A stretch of 64,000 bases of DNA from Agroathelia rolfsii (GCA_018343915.1 JABRWF010000004.1:3596001-3660000); one strand, 5' to 3'; positions 12,716 to 26,779 are shown, numbered from the stretch's first letter. Numbers and translations are program-made. Notes: generated from the letters alone by a model not told the origin.

Positions 12716-15116
12716 TCACACGCTTTTGCCGTGCATGACAGCCGAGGAGAACTTGCTCCTTGCTCGGATCTTAGGGCCATAAAAGAATAAAATCTGCGTA
12801 CGATGAGGGGACTTGTTGAGTAACACAAATAATTAACTGATATCGTGGGATGAGAACGACGTACAAACGGAAGAGGGATTAATAAGACTCCAATACACGC
12901 GAACAATGTATTCGCCCATTTGTACGTTAGCCGAGAAAACATTTGAGCTGTGAAGAGTGGGAAAGCCGTCGCCATCAGGTTACGGAAGAGACTCTGGCCG
13001 GCTAATGCTGATGAGGCATATTGTCCGTAGCTGCAGAAAAGGCAAATGAGCTTAAGGGTAAGGCCAGAATCAAGAAAAGAAACCGTTACCAGTCGGCCAA
13101 ATACGTGAACACACATAAGTAGATTACGAAGGTGGCCCACATGAATAACTGTCACCTCTATCAGAATGAAGACGCTTGATTGAAGAGGAGGAATAGACAC
13201 ACCGTTATGCCTACTTCCAGGGCAATCCAATGTACCCAAGGATACGATGTCCAGGCATAGATTAACATCGCTATTGGGAAGACAATTGCTGCAACGCATG
13301 CTAAATAAAGTCTGGCTTCAGGGCCCTTGCGATCATGGTTCTTTCGATACAATGATTCCTGGTAGAAGTTGGTAGCATAGCCGAGCAAAGTGCCGATTCT
13401 AAATTGATGTATATTAGACAGGATCCTTTGATGACAATGTAGATCTAGATCATACATAGTGCCTAGAAAAGCTGTACCCTCTTGACCGGCATCGAAGTTG
13501 TGCAAGGTTCTGAAGACAGGTCCGACGGATCTATGGCAGATTAGGCTCTTGTCAATGAGTTCGATGGTAACACTTACTCGATCATACAGTACAAAATACC
13601 CCACAGGAATCCTATCCAAATCTAGACAGAAGATTAATCAATGTTGATAAACGGAGAAGAAACGATGTTGTACACTGAAACTCAGCACAAGGGGCTCGGT
13701 ACAAAGAAGATCTGGAAGCAGTCATTAGCTAGTGATGAAACAAACAGCGTGGTCAACGAACAGAGAGGTCTAGTGCAAGAGATGTAAATCAATGTTCGCA
13801 AGCTTGCTCTTTCGTCCTCGGCACGAGCACGGTAGTTCAAATGACCGGTGTCTTTCCTAATCTTCTTTGCCAATCTAGTGAGGATGACGGTCGACCGGGT
13901 CTCCTTCATCATGACCACAATCATGACAGTACAAACGCCAGAAGCGATCGCTTGCAGCCATTGTATCCAGCGCCATTCGAGATGCGAATTCTGTTCGACC
14001 CATCCTAGCAGACAATAAATGTCAGATTCTTAGTCAACGAAACATGCCAATTATAGATACCTGCAATGACTGGACCAACACCAGTCCCAGCGACAGCCGT
14101 TACAGCAAATATTGACATTGGGAAGCCGCGTCTATCAGAAAAACCAGATATTCCATGTATTATGGTCAGAAGGAAGATTAGTAATTAAGAAATTATTAAC
14201 AGATAAGGATCAGCTATACGATATGATAAAATAATTGGCTTCCTTACTGAGCTGGTGGGAATAAGTCGGAAATAGTCCCTCCTACCATGGTCGACCCGGT
14301 GGAGCCAACAGCCCCAGCGAAGAGTCGGCCGACAATCACAGTTTGAATGTTCGGCGCACTGATGTACTACCATGAGTCATGATATCCAAGAAATGGTGAC
14401 TAACGGTGGCATACAGTGCGACCATCACATGGAACAGAGCAAACAGCACAATAGATCCTAGGTACAACGGCTGTCGACCAAATTCCTCGCTGAACGACGC
14501 AGTGACAAGAGGTACGAGAGCAAATCCAAGCGGATAAGTAGCTACACCAATGTTGGCCTGGAATGTAGTACAGTTGAGATCGCGTGTCATAGACGCAACG
14601 CCCATGCTATATGTAGCTGATGAAGCAGCTGTCGTACATTTCATTAGAGCACTAGTTGATTTATGAGGCCATAGAAGCAACCGTACAGCAGATGAGCGTG
14701 AATGCACATGCAGCACTAGTGATCATCCATTTGCGTGTGGTAGAAAAGTTGGTAGGATTGCGCTTGTCACCCTCTGCAAAATCGACCTAAAAGAAGTTAA
14801 TAGCCGTAAATTCTAAAAATGATCAAGGCCAGGACCCGTGACGAACATAGATAGGTTTCTCCAATGCAGAGACGTCAAGCTTCTCTAGATCAGAATCTTG
14901 GTGACTATGTTGAACGTTGTAGTGGTGGACGAGATGACTGAGTTGTCGTGCCAGTCCGTCGACGTTCTGTTGCGGGCCAGGTGGGAGGTGACCTAGCCTA
15001 GGGTCAATTCCTTCATCGCCTACTTCCGCAAGAGTCTTTTCCACAAGCTCCTCTGGACGGTTTCCACTAAGCGTAGGAGTGGCAGAGGGTGGACAGGATG
15101 GACCAGGAGTGAACAT
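12716..15116 (-). CDS. MFS transporter, DHA1-like drug:H+ antiporter family, copy 1
   Basis: Predicted 12-helix proton-coupled exporter, probably at the plasma membrane; substrate unknown. It splices by eye into 13 exons of about 555 aa without a stop; the first exon is 15116-14847. There is a hydrophilic cytosolic N-terminus of ~115 residues, then the family motif EEFGRQPLYLGS after the second helix, APNIQTVIVGR and STGSTMVGGTISDLFPP (TM4-5), CTEPLVLSFS and IGFLWGILY, and a short C-terminal tail ending ARSKFSSAVMHGKSV. Start ATG 15116 was chosen because the same position is conserved in copy 2 (start 20188). A TATAAAAG box lies about 50 bp upstream. Intact paralogue of 17772-20188. Confidence 0.88.
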
Positions 15117-15167
15117 GATGATTGGCGAGTGTTCCGGCACGATACATGACACACTGGCATCTGGGCG

Positions 15168-15175
15168 CTTTTATA
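15168..15175 (-). promoter_or_regulatory. TATA box of MFS1
   Basis: TATAAAAG on the minus strand, 52 bp before the MFS1 start codon. MFS2 keeps TATAAAG at the equivalent place (20235-20241), so the element was retained after duplication. Confidence 0.6.
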
Positions 15176-15446
15176 CTCACAAGATCTTCCCGAGCCATGG
15201 ATATGTGCCTTCAACCATACTGTGCCATCCTTGCCGACCGAAAAAAACCAGGAGAGTCTGGATCAAGCCATTACCTCCGGCCGCATTCGGCAGTCGGCAG
15301 ACACTCATTCCGATTAGCTGGAGATTGAGCGCCAATCAAGCCGAGAAAGCCGGTGCCATCCCGTTAGCATGACGCCACATATATTAAATCTTGCCCTGCT
15401 TAGTACTGCTGCTTCATTAGCTGACTTACCACATCGAAGCAGCAAG

Positions 15447-16856
15447 GCGATGATTCAGAGGAAACCACCAGCTAAGAGCCATCAGGTGACGATACCGCGC
15501 CAGAAGATTCGGAACTTGAGCAACATATACCTCCAGCCTCCTCTAATTACGTCCCCAGCACCCGCGTGAAAACCACATTCTGAGCTGCATTATCTTCTGA
15601 GCGGGAATCTTCCGTGAAATTTAGTCTGGATGGCACGCTGTTGGCACGCATCTTTTCGTGTTTCAAAAAATAAAAAATTTGCAGTGTAAACCGGTTATCT
15701 TGACGATCCCTAAAAGCCGGAGATAGTTCAGCCAGGATTCGGAGTCTTACTACAGGAGAGCTTATTGGGGGCCTTGCCGGTCATATGAAAGGCACCTCTG
15801 ACTGGGTTTAGTCGAGCGATAGCATTCATTTAGGCAGCCCCAGGTGAAATAACAATATGCGTTGGGGATATCGATTTTATATGCATCAGTTCCTCGTCTC
15901 TCGGTTGTTAGTTGGATCAAATTCCGAAACTGCCAGCGCATCACTTCAAAAGTCTGAGGCCACTCAAATTGGGTCTTCTATGTTGATTATAACACAGATT
16001 TGAACTTTCTGTCTCTGACCGTTGTGCGTATGTAGATATTTGCATCTGGGATATAAAGCATGATTTGTATCCGCTTAAACTATTGACCCTCATGCTTGGC
16101 ACTGCCAACATTCTACTGTCCTGAAGCGCTTGATATGCAGGCAGATGCATCAAAAACATTCCTGCCCATCTTGATTTTGCCATTGCATTTTATTTCAACC
16201 GTGATACACATTTGATTGTGCCTTGCACGCTCTATGGCCTGATGTGAGTTTCCTTGGTTGCTCTGAGAGCGTTAGCTAGACGCCCTCTATAGACAGATCT
16301 GGAAGACAGCTGATGGCAGCTGTATCAAAATACTCACAGAAGGCCATCATACTGTCTCGTTCGTTTCTGCATCTCTTTTAACAATACCCACGTACATGAC
16401 TAAACGGGCTCCCTCCTCAAAAATGCAAACAGGTTCAGTTTTCTCCCAACTGAAAATATATCCTGTCGACTGCAATCTATTCATGGGATTACAACCCCTC
16501 CCGATGTTTGAAAACGTATCAAGATGATACAAACACCAGATTTTGTTTCGCCGCTTGCTTCAGCATGCTGCCAGTGGGGGCAAGTGAATTGTTAGTAGGA
16601 GCGAGCATTGAAAGTCCACATACGGAATTTGCAAACTAGAGAAATTGTGCAGACCCTGGGGGGTCACAAAGACGTGTGGTCGGTGTAGCGGTAAGTTCTT
16701 TCGTACACAATAAGAAGAAGGTAGGGAGCGGAAAAGAACTAATGTTATGACCAAACCACGCCCTACTTCAAGCTTGCATGTGATTGCGTCCACGTCGATG
16801 AGGTCCGATCAAATCATTTTAATGTGGGTGAATCGGGGGAATTCGGGGACAACAGC
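15447..16856 (+). pseudogene. Decayed copy of WDR5/Swd3
   Basis: Aligns along its whole length with the intact WDR5 gene at 20510-21960, at an offset of about 5.05 kb. The start codon context is lost. An early glutamate codon has become TAA (ACCAGCTAAGAG against ACCAGTGAGGAG in the intact copy). The proline-rich N-terminus and later exons carry many indels and stops. The 3' end (GTGAATCGGGGGAATTCGG) still matches the last WDR5 exon up to the duplication junction near 16857. No open frame of useful length remains. Confidence 0.85.
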
Positions 16857-17250
16857 ACTCGATCAAGGGCGAAGTGGCAATAACAAACTTGAGTCCGCAA
16901 AGGGCCGTTGCCATCCATGCTCTGATGTCAGCTGGTAACCGGGCAAGGGAATGGTCTTTGATGACTATTTCTCGATTGCTATCTAAGAATTATGGAACAA
17001 GGTTGAGGTTTATTTTGGATGAAAAGACGTCCATGAGCTGAGGATGGACTACATGCATTACTATCCTTAAGCTTAAGTAGAAATACTCGGGGAGAGGAAG
17101 CCTGCCTCAATAACGTTTTTGGGAAGTAGCTCCTTTAAGAATTCGACCCTTTTCCTAGCAGACATATTCAAGTCATCTCATCTTTGAATTAGCCCACTTT
17201 AATCCTTTTAATAGTGACTTTTCGACCTGTAGCAACCCCCCGGCCTATGA
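16857..17250 (-). pseudogene. Truncated, decayed CDK7 fragment
   Basis: Matches CDK7 exons 4 and 3 (11591-11974). It begins abruptly after the WDR5-like sequence, so it lacks CDK7 exons 5-8. The region of exons 1-2 is also deleted (about 190 bp relative to the intact gene), while the more distal 5' flank is again recognisable around 17330-17420. Frameshifts are visible, for example a short insertion in exon 3 near 17175. It cannot encode a kinase. Confidence 0.85.
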
Positions 17251-17771
17251 AGTGATAGCGCCCATGTTCATGAAACCGGAATGTGTTCATGTAACAGTTA
17301 GAAGTGCCTTGTATACTAGCACAAGCAATCATGTGTCCATGCAATGCCAGATTTACAGTGACCAGCAATGTCAAAGCTCTTCTGACTCGCGAGTTTATTA
17401 TTGCGGAGATGTCAAGTTATTCCGTCATTTGTAAGTACAATTCAAGTTCAAGCTACTGTGGAGTACCACACAAACTACTTACTTCCACTGAAGACTCTTT
17501 CAAGTTCATATTGTGATATAACATGCGATATACCAGAGTCTTCTGAGATAAATGATCTTATGGATCAATGTTTTAGCATCGGCTAAATAGAATCATTCAA
17601 ACTAGAATCCATGTTGCTAAATACGTTTTAATTGATTAAACAACTATATTGAGCCTACCTCCCATTGTAAGGAGGCGACATACTAGTAGAGAACAAGATA
17701 TTTCCTTTCCCCATAATCATACACTCTCGTCAAAGAATTACCGAAACGTACGCTGTATTCACGATAGAGTG

Positions 17772-20188
17772 TCATACGCTTTTTCCTTGCATGACGGCCG
17801 AGGAGAACTTGCTCCTTGCTCGGATCTCAGGACCATAAAAGAATAAAATCTACGAACGAGTAGAAGACTTGTTGAGAAAAACGAATATTTAGCTTATAGG
17901 ATAAAATAAGAACGACGCACAAACGGAAGAGGGATCAATAAGACTCCAATACACGCGAACAGTGTATTCGCCCATTTATACGTTAGCCGAGAAAACATTT
18001 GAGCTGTGAAGAGTGGGAAAGCCGTCGCCATCAGGTTACGGAAGAGACTCTGGCCGGCTAATGCTGATGAGGCATATTGTCCGTAGCTGCAGAGAAGGCA
18101 AATGAGCTTAAGGGTAAGGCCAGAATCAAGAAAAGAAATAGTCACCAGTCGGCCAAATATGTGAACACACATAAGTAGATTACGAAGGTGGCCCACATGA
18201 ATAACTATCACCTCTATCAGCACAAAGTCGTCTTCTGTTGCGGCGGGGGGCATAGACACACCGTTATGCCTACTTCCAGGGCAATCCAATGTACCCAAGG
18301 ATACGATGTCCAAGCATAGATCAACATCGCTATTGGGAAGACGATTGCTGCAGCGCATGCATGATAAAGTCTGGCTTCAGGACCTTTGCGGCCATGGTTC
18401 TTTCGATACAATGATTCCTGATAGAAATTGGTAGCATAGCCGAGCAAAGTGCCGATTCTAAATTGATGTATATTAGACAGAGTTCCTTGATGACAATATA
18501 GGTCCTGAACACACATAGTACTTGCAAAAGCTGTACCCCCTTGACCAGCATCGAACCTATGCAAGGTTCTAAAGACAGGTCCGACGGATCTATGGCAGAT
18601 TAGGCTCTTGTAAATGGGTTTGATGGTGGCACTTACGAAATCATACAATACAAAATACCCCAGAGGAATCCTACCCAGATCTAAACAGGAGATTAATCAA
18701 TGCTGATAAAAGGAGAAAAAAAGGTTTTGTACACTGAAACTCGATACAAGGGGCTCGGTAAAAAGAAGATCTGAAGTGGGCATTAGTTTAGTGACAAAAT
18801 TAACATGTTCAACTTACAGAGAGGTCTGGTGCATGAGATATAAATCAACGTTCGTAGGCTTGCTCTTTCATCCTCAACACGAGCACGGTAGATTTTATTG
18901 CCGGTCTCTTTCCTAATCTTCTTTACCAACCTAGTGAGGATGACAGTCGACCGGGTCTCCTTCATCATGATGACAATCATGATAAGACAAGCCCCAGAAA
19001 TGATCGCTTGCAGCCATTGTATCCAACGCCATTCGAGACGTGAATTCTGTTCGACCCATCCTAATAGAATATAAACATTAGATTGTTAGTTTACGAGAGA
19101 CGGTCCGATTATGAATACCTGCCAAGACTGGACCAATACCAGTCCCTGCAATAGCTGTTACGGCAAATATTGACATTGGAGGGCCACGTCTGCCATACAA
19201 ACCAGGAGTCGATACGTCATAGTCCGAAGGATAATTAGTAATTGATGAATGATTGACGAATAAGGACAAATTGCCATGGATGAGTAGCATAATATGATAT
19301 AGTATTTAGCTTACTTACTGAGCTGGTGGGAACAAATCGGCAATGGTTCCTCCCACCATAGTTGACCCGGTGGAGCCAACGGCCCCGGCGAAGAGTCGGC
19401 CAACAATCACAGTTTGAATGTTCGGCGCACTGATGTATTGCCATGAGTCATGGTATGACAGATAAGGCAACTGGCAGTGCATACAGGGCAACCATCACAT
19501 GGAACAGAGCAAATAGAAAAATAGATCCCAGGTACAATGGCTGTCGACCAAATTCCTCGCTGAACGACGCAGTGACAAGAGGTACGAGAGCAAATCCAAG
19601 CGGAAAAGTAGATACACCAATGTTGGCCTGGAATGTAGTGCAGTTGAGGTCACGTGCCATGGAAGTGACACCCATGCTATATGTGGCTGACGAAGCAGCT
19701 ATCATACAATTCGTTAGGGCGCTAGTTGGTTTATGAATCCATAGAGGCAGTCGTACAGCAGATGAGCGTGAATGTGCATGCAGCACTAGTGATCATCCAT
19801 TTGCGTATGGTAGAGAAGTTGGTGGGGTTACGCTTGTCACCCTCTGCAAAATCGACCTGAAATTAATCGTCATGTAAGCTTGGAAAATGGTCTGGGTCAG
19901 GAATCGCCGACGAACATAGATAGGCTTTTCCGACCCAAAAGCGTCAAACTTCTCCAGATCAGAATCTTGTTGACTATGTTGAACGTTGTAGTGGAGAATG
20001 AGATGGTTAAGCTGTCGTGCCAGTCCACCCTCGATATCCTGCTGTGAGCCGGGTGGGAGGTGGCCCAGCCTAGGGTCAATTCCTTCATCGCCTATTTCCG
20101 CAAAAGTCCTTTCAATAAACTCGTCTGGATGGTTCCCACTAAGCGTAGGGGTGGCAGAGGGTGGAAAAGATGGATCAGGAGCAAACAT
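17772..20188 (-). CDS. MFS transporter, DHA1-like drug:H+ antiporter family, copy 2
   Basis: Tandem paralogue of 12716-15116 with the same intron positions and an open spliced frame from MFAPDPSFPPSATPT to a tail ending AVMQGKSV. Predicted 12-helix proton-coupled exporter; substrate unknown. It keeps the EEFGRQPLYLGS and NIQTVIVGR motifs. Most substitutions lie in the cytosolic N-terminus and in introns, and the splice sites remain usable where introns have diverged. One stretch (about 17935-18215), including a whole intron, is almost identical to copy 1. It diverges from WDR5, with 321 bp between start codons. Confidence 0.87.
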
Positions 20189-20234
20189 GATGGCTTGCGG
20201 GTGTTCTCGCACGATACATGGCACATCTGGGCGT

Positions 20235-20241
20235 CTTTATA
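20235..20241 (-). promoter_or_regulatory. TATA box of MFS2
   Basis: TATAAAG on the minus strand, 47 bp before the MFS2 start codon, in the same position as the MFS1 TATA box. Confidence 0.55.
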
Positions 20242-20509
20242 TTCGTAAAATTACTCTGAATATATACGTTCAACTGCACTGTGCCAACCATAAAAAGCAA
20301 GAGGGCCAAGCCACTACGTCTGGCCGCGTTCGGCACGCGGCACATGCCCATTCCAATTGACTGGAGATGGAGCGCCAATCAGGCCGAGAAAGCCGGTGCC
20401 ATCTCATTAGCATGACGCCACATGCATGAAAGTCTGCCCTGCTTAGTACTGCTACTTCATTAGCTGACTGACCAGTGACCACACCAAAGCGGATCAATAC
20501 CTTTCAGTG

Positions 20510-21960
<1,451 letters not shown>

Positions 21961-22246
21961 ATATACTACATTGAGAAAACTCCACGTACTTAACTAAGCA
22001 TGGCTGTTTCATATTCTGTAGTTCTACATCTATATGCTGTACATTGGACCTATAGATTTTATAAGCAGGAATGATGAGCTGCATTTATTCCGTCATTCTT
22101 CCGAGATTGCATGATGGGAACATTCAGATGTATAGAGCTCCATAAGTTGAGTTGTGTGCCAAGCAGGGAGGAAAAGGACCATAAATTAAAGAAGAAAATA
22201 TCATCACGGGAACTGATCGTACACATAGGTCGTTAAGAGGAGGAAA

Positions 22247-22817
22247 TCATGCATCTAGCACGATAGTAGATTTTGGTCGGGAATCTTCTCTACCAAGGCC
22301 CGCAGCACGTTCGGACTCCTCGATAGTGTAGGCCGGTTCTCTGAGATCACGACACCGACGCTTATGTACCTTGCTCTTCCAATGCGACTTGAGTGCGTTG
22401 TCGGATTCAAAGTACCTATGGTGAAAAAAAAAAGTAGGAATGAAAGGAGATTTAGTAACACAAGGTGAGGGCAGGTGGAAAACCTTGACATACTTGGCGC
22501 ATTCTACACAATAGTGCTGAGCAAGACCTGGCATGTCAAAGTCCAAGGGTTGGGCTTCCAGACGAGCCCTGTTCTATTAAATCCCAGTGTTTGATTATAT
22601 TAGCAAAAGTTTAGACGAGCTATGTAAGATTACACACTTTGGGGTCGAGGTCAATTAGCTGGATCTGGTCAAGATCTTTTGTGCGAGCCTTGAATAATTA
22701 TATGTCATCAGAGAAAAAGCTAGTCCAAAGAGGCGAAACGTCAAGTACTCGTGTTCTAGCACCCCTATGTGTATCTCTCCGAGCATGATGTGCCCTTGAC
22801 CGTCGAACACGACCCAT
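22247..22817 (-). CDS. BUD20: Bud20/ZNF593-family C2H2 protein, 60S ribosome biogenesis factor
   Basis: Shuttling pre-60S factor needed for export of large ribosomal subunits in yeast. Exons: 22817-22749, 22688-22638, 22573-22494, 22415-22247; 122 aa. The basic N-terminus (MGRVRRSRAHHARRD) is followed by the family motif RTKDLDQIQ, GLAQHYCVECAKYFES with an elongated C2H2 finger (CVEC...H..KVHKRR), and EPAYTIEESERAAGLG. All are hallmarks of fungal Bud20. The start codon is only 70 bp from that of Apn2 on the other strand. Confidence 0.93.
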
Positions 22818-22887
22818 GATTATGAGACAGTGGTAGAAAGCAATGAAGCGAGATGGATTCTTGATTTGAGCCTCAACGGAACTTTTC
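22818..22887. promoter_or_regulatory. 70 bp bidirectional promoter/leader between BUD20 and APN2
   Basis: This is the entire interval between two divergent start codons. Both 5' UTRs and core promoters must fit in it or overlap the opposite coding region. No TATA box is evident. Confidence 0.6.
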
Positions 22888-25155
22888 ATGCGACTCTTAT
22901 GCTGGAACATTGCAAGTCTCTTGCCCCATAACACGCTTTTGCACACTGTAACTAACCTTTGCTATTACAGAATGGAATACGAACATTGCCTCAGTATCAC
23001 CCGTAATTACTCAAATTTTTTTGTCTAGTTAATTTTCTCAATTGGCGGGGTACCAGGTGGAATGGGTTCAAGACATGCTCCGCGCTCTTGGACGCGTTAA
23101 AGGCGGACATCATCTGCTTTCAAGGTGCTTATGCTTCTAAAATGTTTCTTGGAAATCACTTATAACCCACGATGTATTAGAAATGAAAACCTCGCGTGCC
23201 CAGCTATCTCCATCTGTTGCAATCCCCCCGGGCTACGACTCTTTCTTCAGCTTTCCTGTATCAAGAACAGGCTATTCTGGAGTAGCTGTCTACTCTAAAT
23301 CTATCGTTTGTCGTTCTCTAGATGCAGAGGAGGGCCTCACAGGCAATTTCGGTCCCGCTTTCCTATCGGCTTCATCGACTACCTGTCCATACCCATCTGC
23401 AGAGGACCTCGAGCTCCCTGAGGGCATCTCTCTTCGAGACCTCGACTCTGAAGGTCGTGTTCTTGTTCTAGACTATGGGCTCTTTGTGCTTTTCAACGTC
23501 TATGCGCCTGCATTGACTGATGAGGAGCGCCTGCCTTTCAAACTTGCCTTTCATCGTCTTCTCCGTGCTCGTGTACAGTCATTTCTCATGGCAGGAAGAG
23601 AGGTCCTTGTTGTTGGCGACCTGAACGCATGCTCTACCCCTTTGGACACTGCTGATGGGCATTTGGCAAGTGTACGAGATAGTTGGTGGGAAGATCGTCC
23701 GGACAGAGCGTGGTTGAGGGATTGGATGACTCAAGATGGAATTATTGACGTAGTTCGGAGGTTTTGGCCGGAGCGCAAAGGCATGTTTGCATGTACGTTC
23801 GACATGCATTAATTGTTTTGTGACATCTTCTCACCCTTCGCGAATTTTTTTATTGTAGGCTGGAACACAAAGATTTCGGCTCGACAATCAAACTACGGCC
23901 AAAGAATCGACTACGTTCTCTGTTCCAAAGGTCTTTTACCGTGGATCAAGGCGGCAGATATTTCGCCTTCCCTCATGGGCTCCGATCACTGCCCTGTATG
24001 GGTTGAATTTAGGGATACTCCGTGCTATGATGAAAACGAAAATCTTTTACTGGTCGGCGAGAACTTGGATATTCCACCGACTGAAGCGGAAATAACACTG
24101 AAACATTCATTGGGAATGGACAAGGAGCGCGATGTGCCCAAGTTGGCCGCCAAATGGTGGTCGGAACATCGACAGAAATCTGTCGCCAGTTTCTTCAGTA
24201 AAAAAACTGATGTCAAGACCACCGAGAAACGAGCTCTGGATGTCGGCAGTGGGCAGGAATCTGTGATTACTTTAGAGGAGACACCTTCTGGATTCGGCGC
24301 TGGGGAGGTATCAGCGTCAAGTACACCATCGCTAAATATTGACACATCCTCAAAACGCAGACGAATAGAAGACAATGCCTCGGGTGACACAGATCATGGT
24401 TCACCTACTCGCAGATCTGTTTTGTCTCTGAGTCCATCTTCATCGCAATCTGGACAGGCTTCGGCCATCTTAACCGTCACTCGATCTAAATCTAAGACCA
24501 AAGTCCCGGAAACAGACTTCAGGAACACGAAGAAGAAAGTATTAGATTCCGGACAGGCGAAGCTCTCCTCTTTCTTTGCTCGCTCTTCTACAGCCACTCG
24601 GATCGCAGAAACATCTCAACCTCCATCACAGCCTTCAATCGGAAATACCGGAAGCGAGACAGATGTAATTGACCTCACAGACCTAGACGACTCATCGATA
24701 CTGCCCCCTTCATCTCAAACGCCGTCAGAAATCGAGGAGGATTATGCGTTTGCTGTGCGTCTCGCTCAGGAAGTGGACTTGGAGGCTTCTCCGTCATGTC
24801 CGTCCTCCTCTCCAGCGATGGGAAGGAACAAGGACAATACGAAAGTGTGGGCGGCGCTCATGAAACCCACCCAAGCGCCGAATTGTACCGTTCATGGGGA
24901 ACCAGCAAAGCTTTTGACCGTGACGAAGCAAGGGCCAAATAAAGGCAGGACGTTTTATATTTGCTCTAGGTGATTCTTGCCTCTCTCTTTTCTTCTCCGT
25001 CATGCAATTAGACACGCGCTAATACATGTTCATCATATAGGCCTGTTGGACCTGGCTATGACAAGGGTCGGGAAGAGCGGCGTCGTGAAGAAGTCGATCC
25101 ACAATGGAGATGTAATTATTTTTCTTGGGAAAGTGATGTACGACGACATCAGTGA
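22888..25155 (+). CDS. APN2: DNA-(apurinic/apyrimidinic site) endonuclease 2, ExoIII family
   Basis: Base-excision-repair nuclease that cleaves AP sites and trims 3' blocked ends in the nucleus. Exons: 22888-22911, 22971-23002, 23057-23124, 23181-23792, 23859-24969, 25041-25155; 653 aa. The nuclease core has MRLLCWNI-NGIRTLPQYHP, ADIICFQEMKTSR (metal Glu), GYSGVAVYSK, FNVYAP, VVGDLNACSTP, QRIDYVLCS and the terminal GSDHCPVW. Two PIP-like boxes for PCNA (QKSVASFF near residue 350, QAKLSSFF near 477) and a SUMO-interacting motif (DVIDLTDLDD) lie in the linker. The C-terminus is a GRF zinc finger (CTVHGEPAKLL ... GRTFYICSRP ... WRCNYFSW). Intron 1 is GC-AG (donor GCAAGT at 22912); this is required to join WNI to NGIRTLP. 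Confidence 0.94.
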
Positions 25156-26779
25156 CATTGAATGTAAGATTTGCAACACTAGTCCAATGATAATATGGGA
25201 AATTGTGTTATTGGCGACTGCACGCTGGAAAATACTCCTTCGACTACTGCTTTCTCTTGTTTCGGAACAAGGAGCAACCTCTACTATTGTCCTTATCTTC
25301 ATAGTATGGTATCAGTTGTGTTGTTTATTAGACATGTGGGTGCATTTATTCAGATCGTATACTATTTCGTCCAAACTCTTATAGCTACAACTTTAAGTCA
25401 CAAGGTTTATGAGGTCGCCAGCATTCAGCATTTTATCCACTTGTTTTCAAGCTTCTCCAAACAGGTGCTATACAACGATTAAAGCCATTGAGGGCTTTGG
25501 ATTCAGAGTGTTCTGTATGGGTGTTGCGGTTGTATGCATTCAAGAGGATGTTACGTTCTTATTTTATACACGGTGCGCCTAGCTGTCAAATCAGACGAGA
25601 TCACGTGAGGTTTGGATGTGACACCCTTTTGAGCAGTAGAGCTATTCGTTAACTTCAGTGAGTAATAATCATACCGTGAAGCCGATAATAGCTGACATAG
25701 ACACTTGGGTACATGCAGTTTTCACGTGCGGAAGCCAACATCTGGCAGCACACTACATATTCGAGCACTTAAATTTAAGCTTTGCTAGCTGCGTGCAAGA
25801 GCAACACGACGTGCAGCAAATCTGTGCATTTGTTTGCACGCGAGTGGGATCCAAAGAGAACGAAGGTGGGGATCTCAAACGCACAGGTAGTAAGGACATA
25901 TATGTGTACGAAGTATAGTAATGACGTAACGAGTAAAGGACATGAGGTTATACAATCAAGGGGAAAGGAAAATCGATATAAAAGGGAAAGAGAGCCGCGA
26001 AGCAAATGCCGGTACGCATACAGGAGCAAATTGGACAACACTCTAATTATTGTAAAAAGGTGTCTCACATAACTATATTTCTCATAACAGGCTATGGGTG
26101 TCGACCTCATGAGAAGAGGAGAGAAAGGCTATATCATCCACCTTCACCGATGTTTCTGAATACATCTTTAATGACCCAACGGAGCTACGATGGCAAGATG
26201 TAACTAAAAATACACCCAGTTTGGAAGAAAAGATGAAACGTTTGGAGGGCACGAAAGACAATAGGTATAAGTATGCAAGCACTATGCAAGATTAATCAAT
26301 TCCTCGTTAACGGTGACTACATGCATGCAACAGAAAAGTTGAGCTTTCTTTAATTAGTCATGACCATTATATGATGGGAAGTAGAGATAAGTTCCTATCC
26401 TGTCTTCCAAGTAATATTGAAACTAATATTGAAACTCTTCTAAAAGCTTAGCGCCTATCATCCAATGTACTAGTACATATTGATCTCATCGTCTTATCAA
26501 CAGACACTCACGCTTGCAGTCACAGTAAATTATTCATATTCCAATTCCAAAAAGCTAACACATATTTCCTGAGAAGAGACTCAGCTTGAAGGGTATAGCA
26601 AATAATAGCAGTAGTAACACTGAGTGCGATTAGGCCAGGTCCATCAAGGACATGTGCCCAACCAAATGGGTTTCTCCCTGAGGAACCCGACGAAAATAAT
26701 TATACAGTAAAAGCAAAGTTGCTGGATAACACCAACAAAGAATGAGAGGGTGTATGCGTATGTGTATGCGCTGTCGCAT
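25156..26779. other. AT-rich intergenic region
   Basis: 1.6 kb between convergent APN2 and polygalacturonase genes. Short open frames on both strands have no family motifs and no consistent splicing. I see no repeat family or transposon remnant. Confidence 0.5.
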
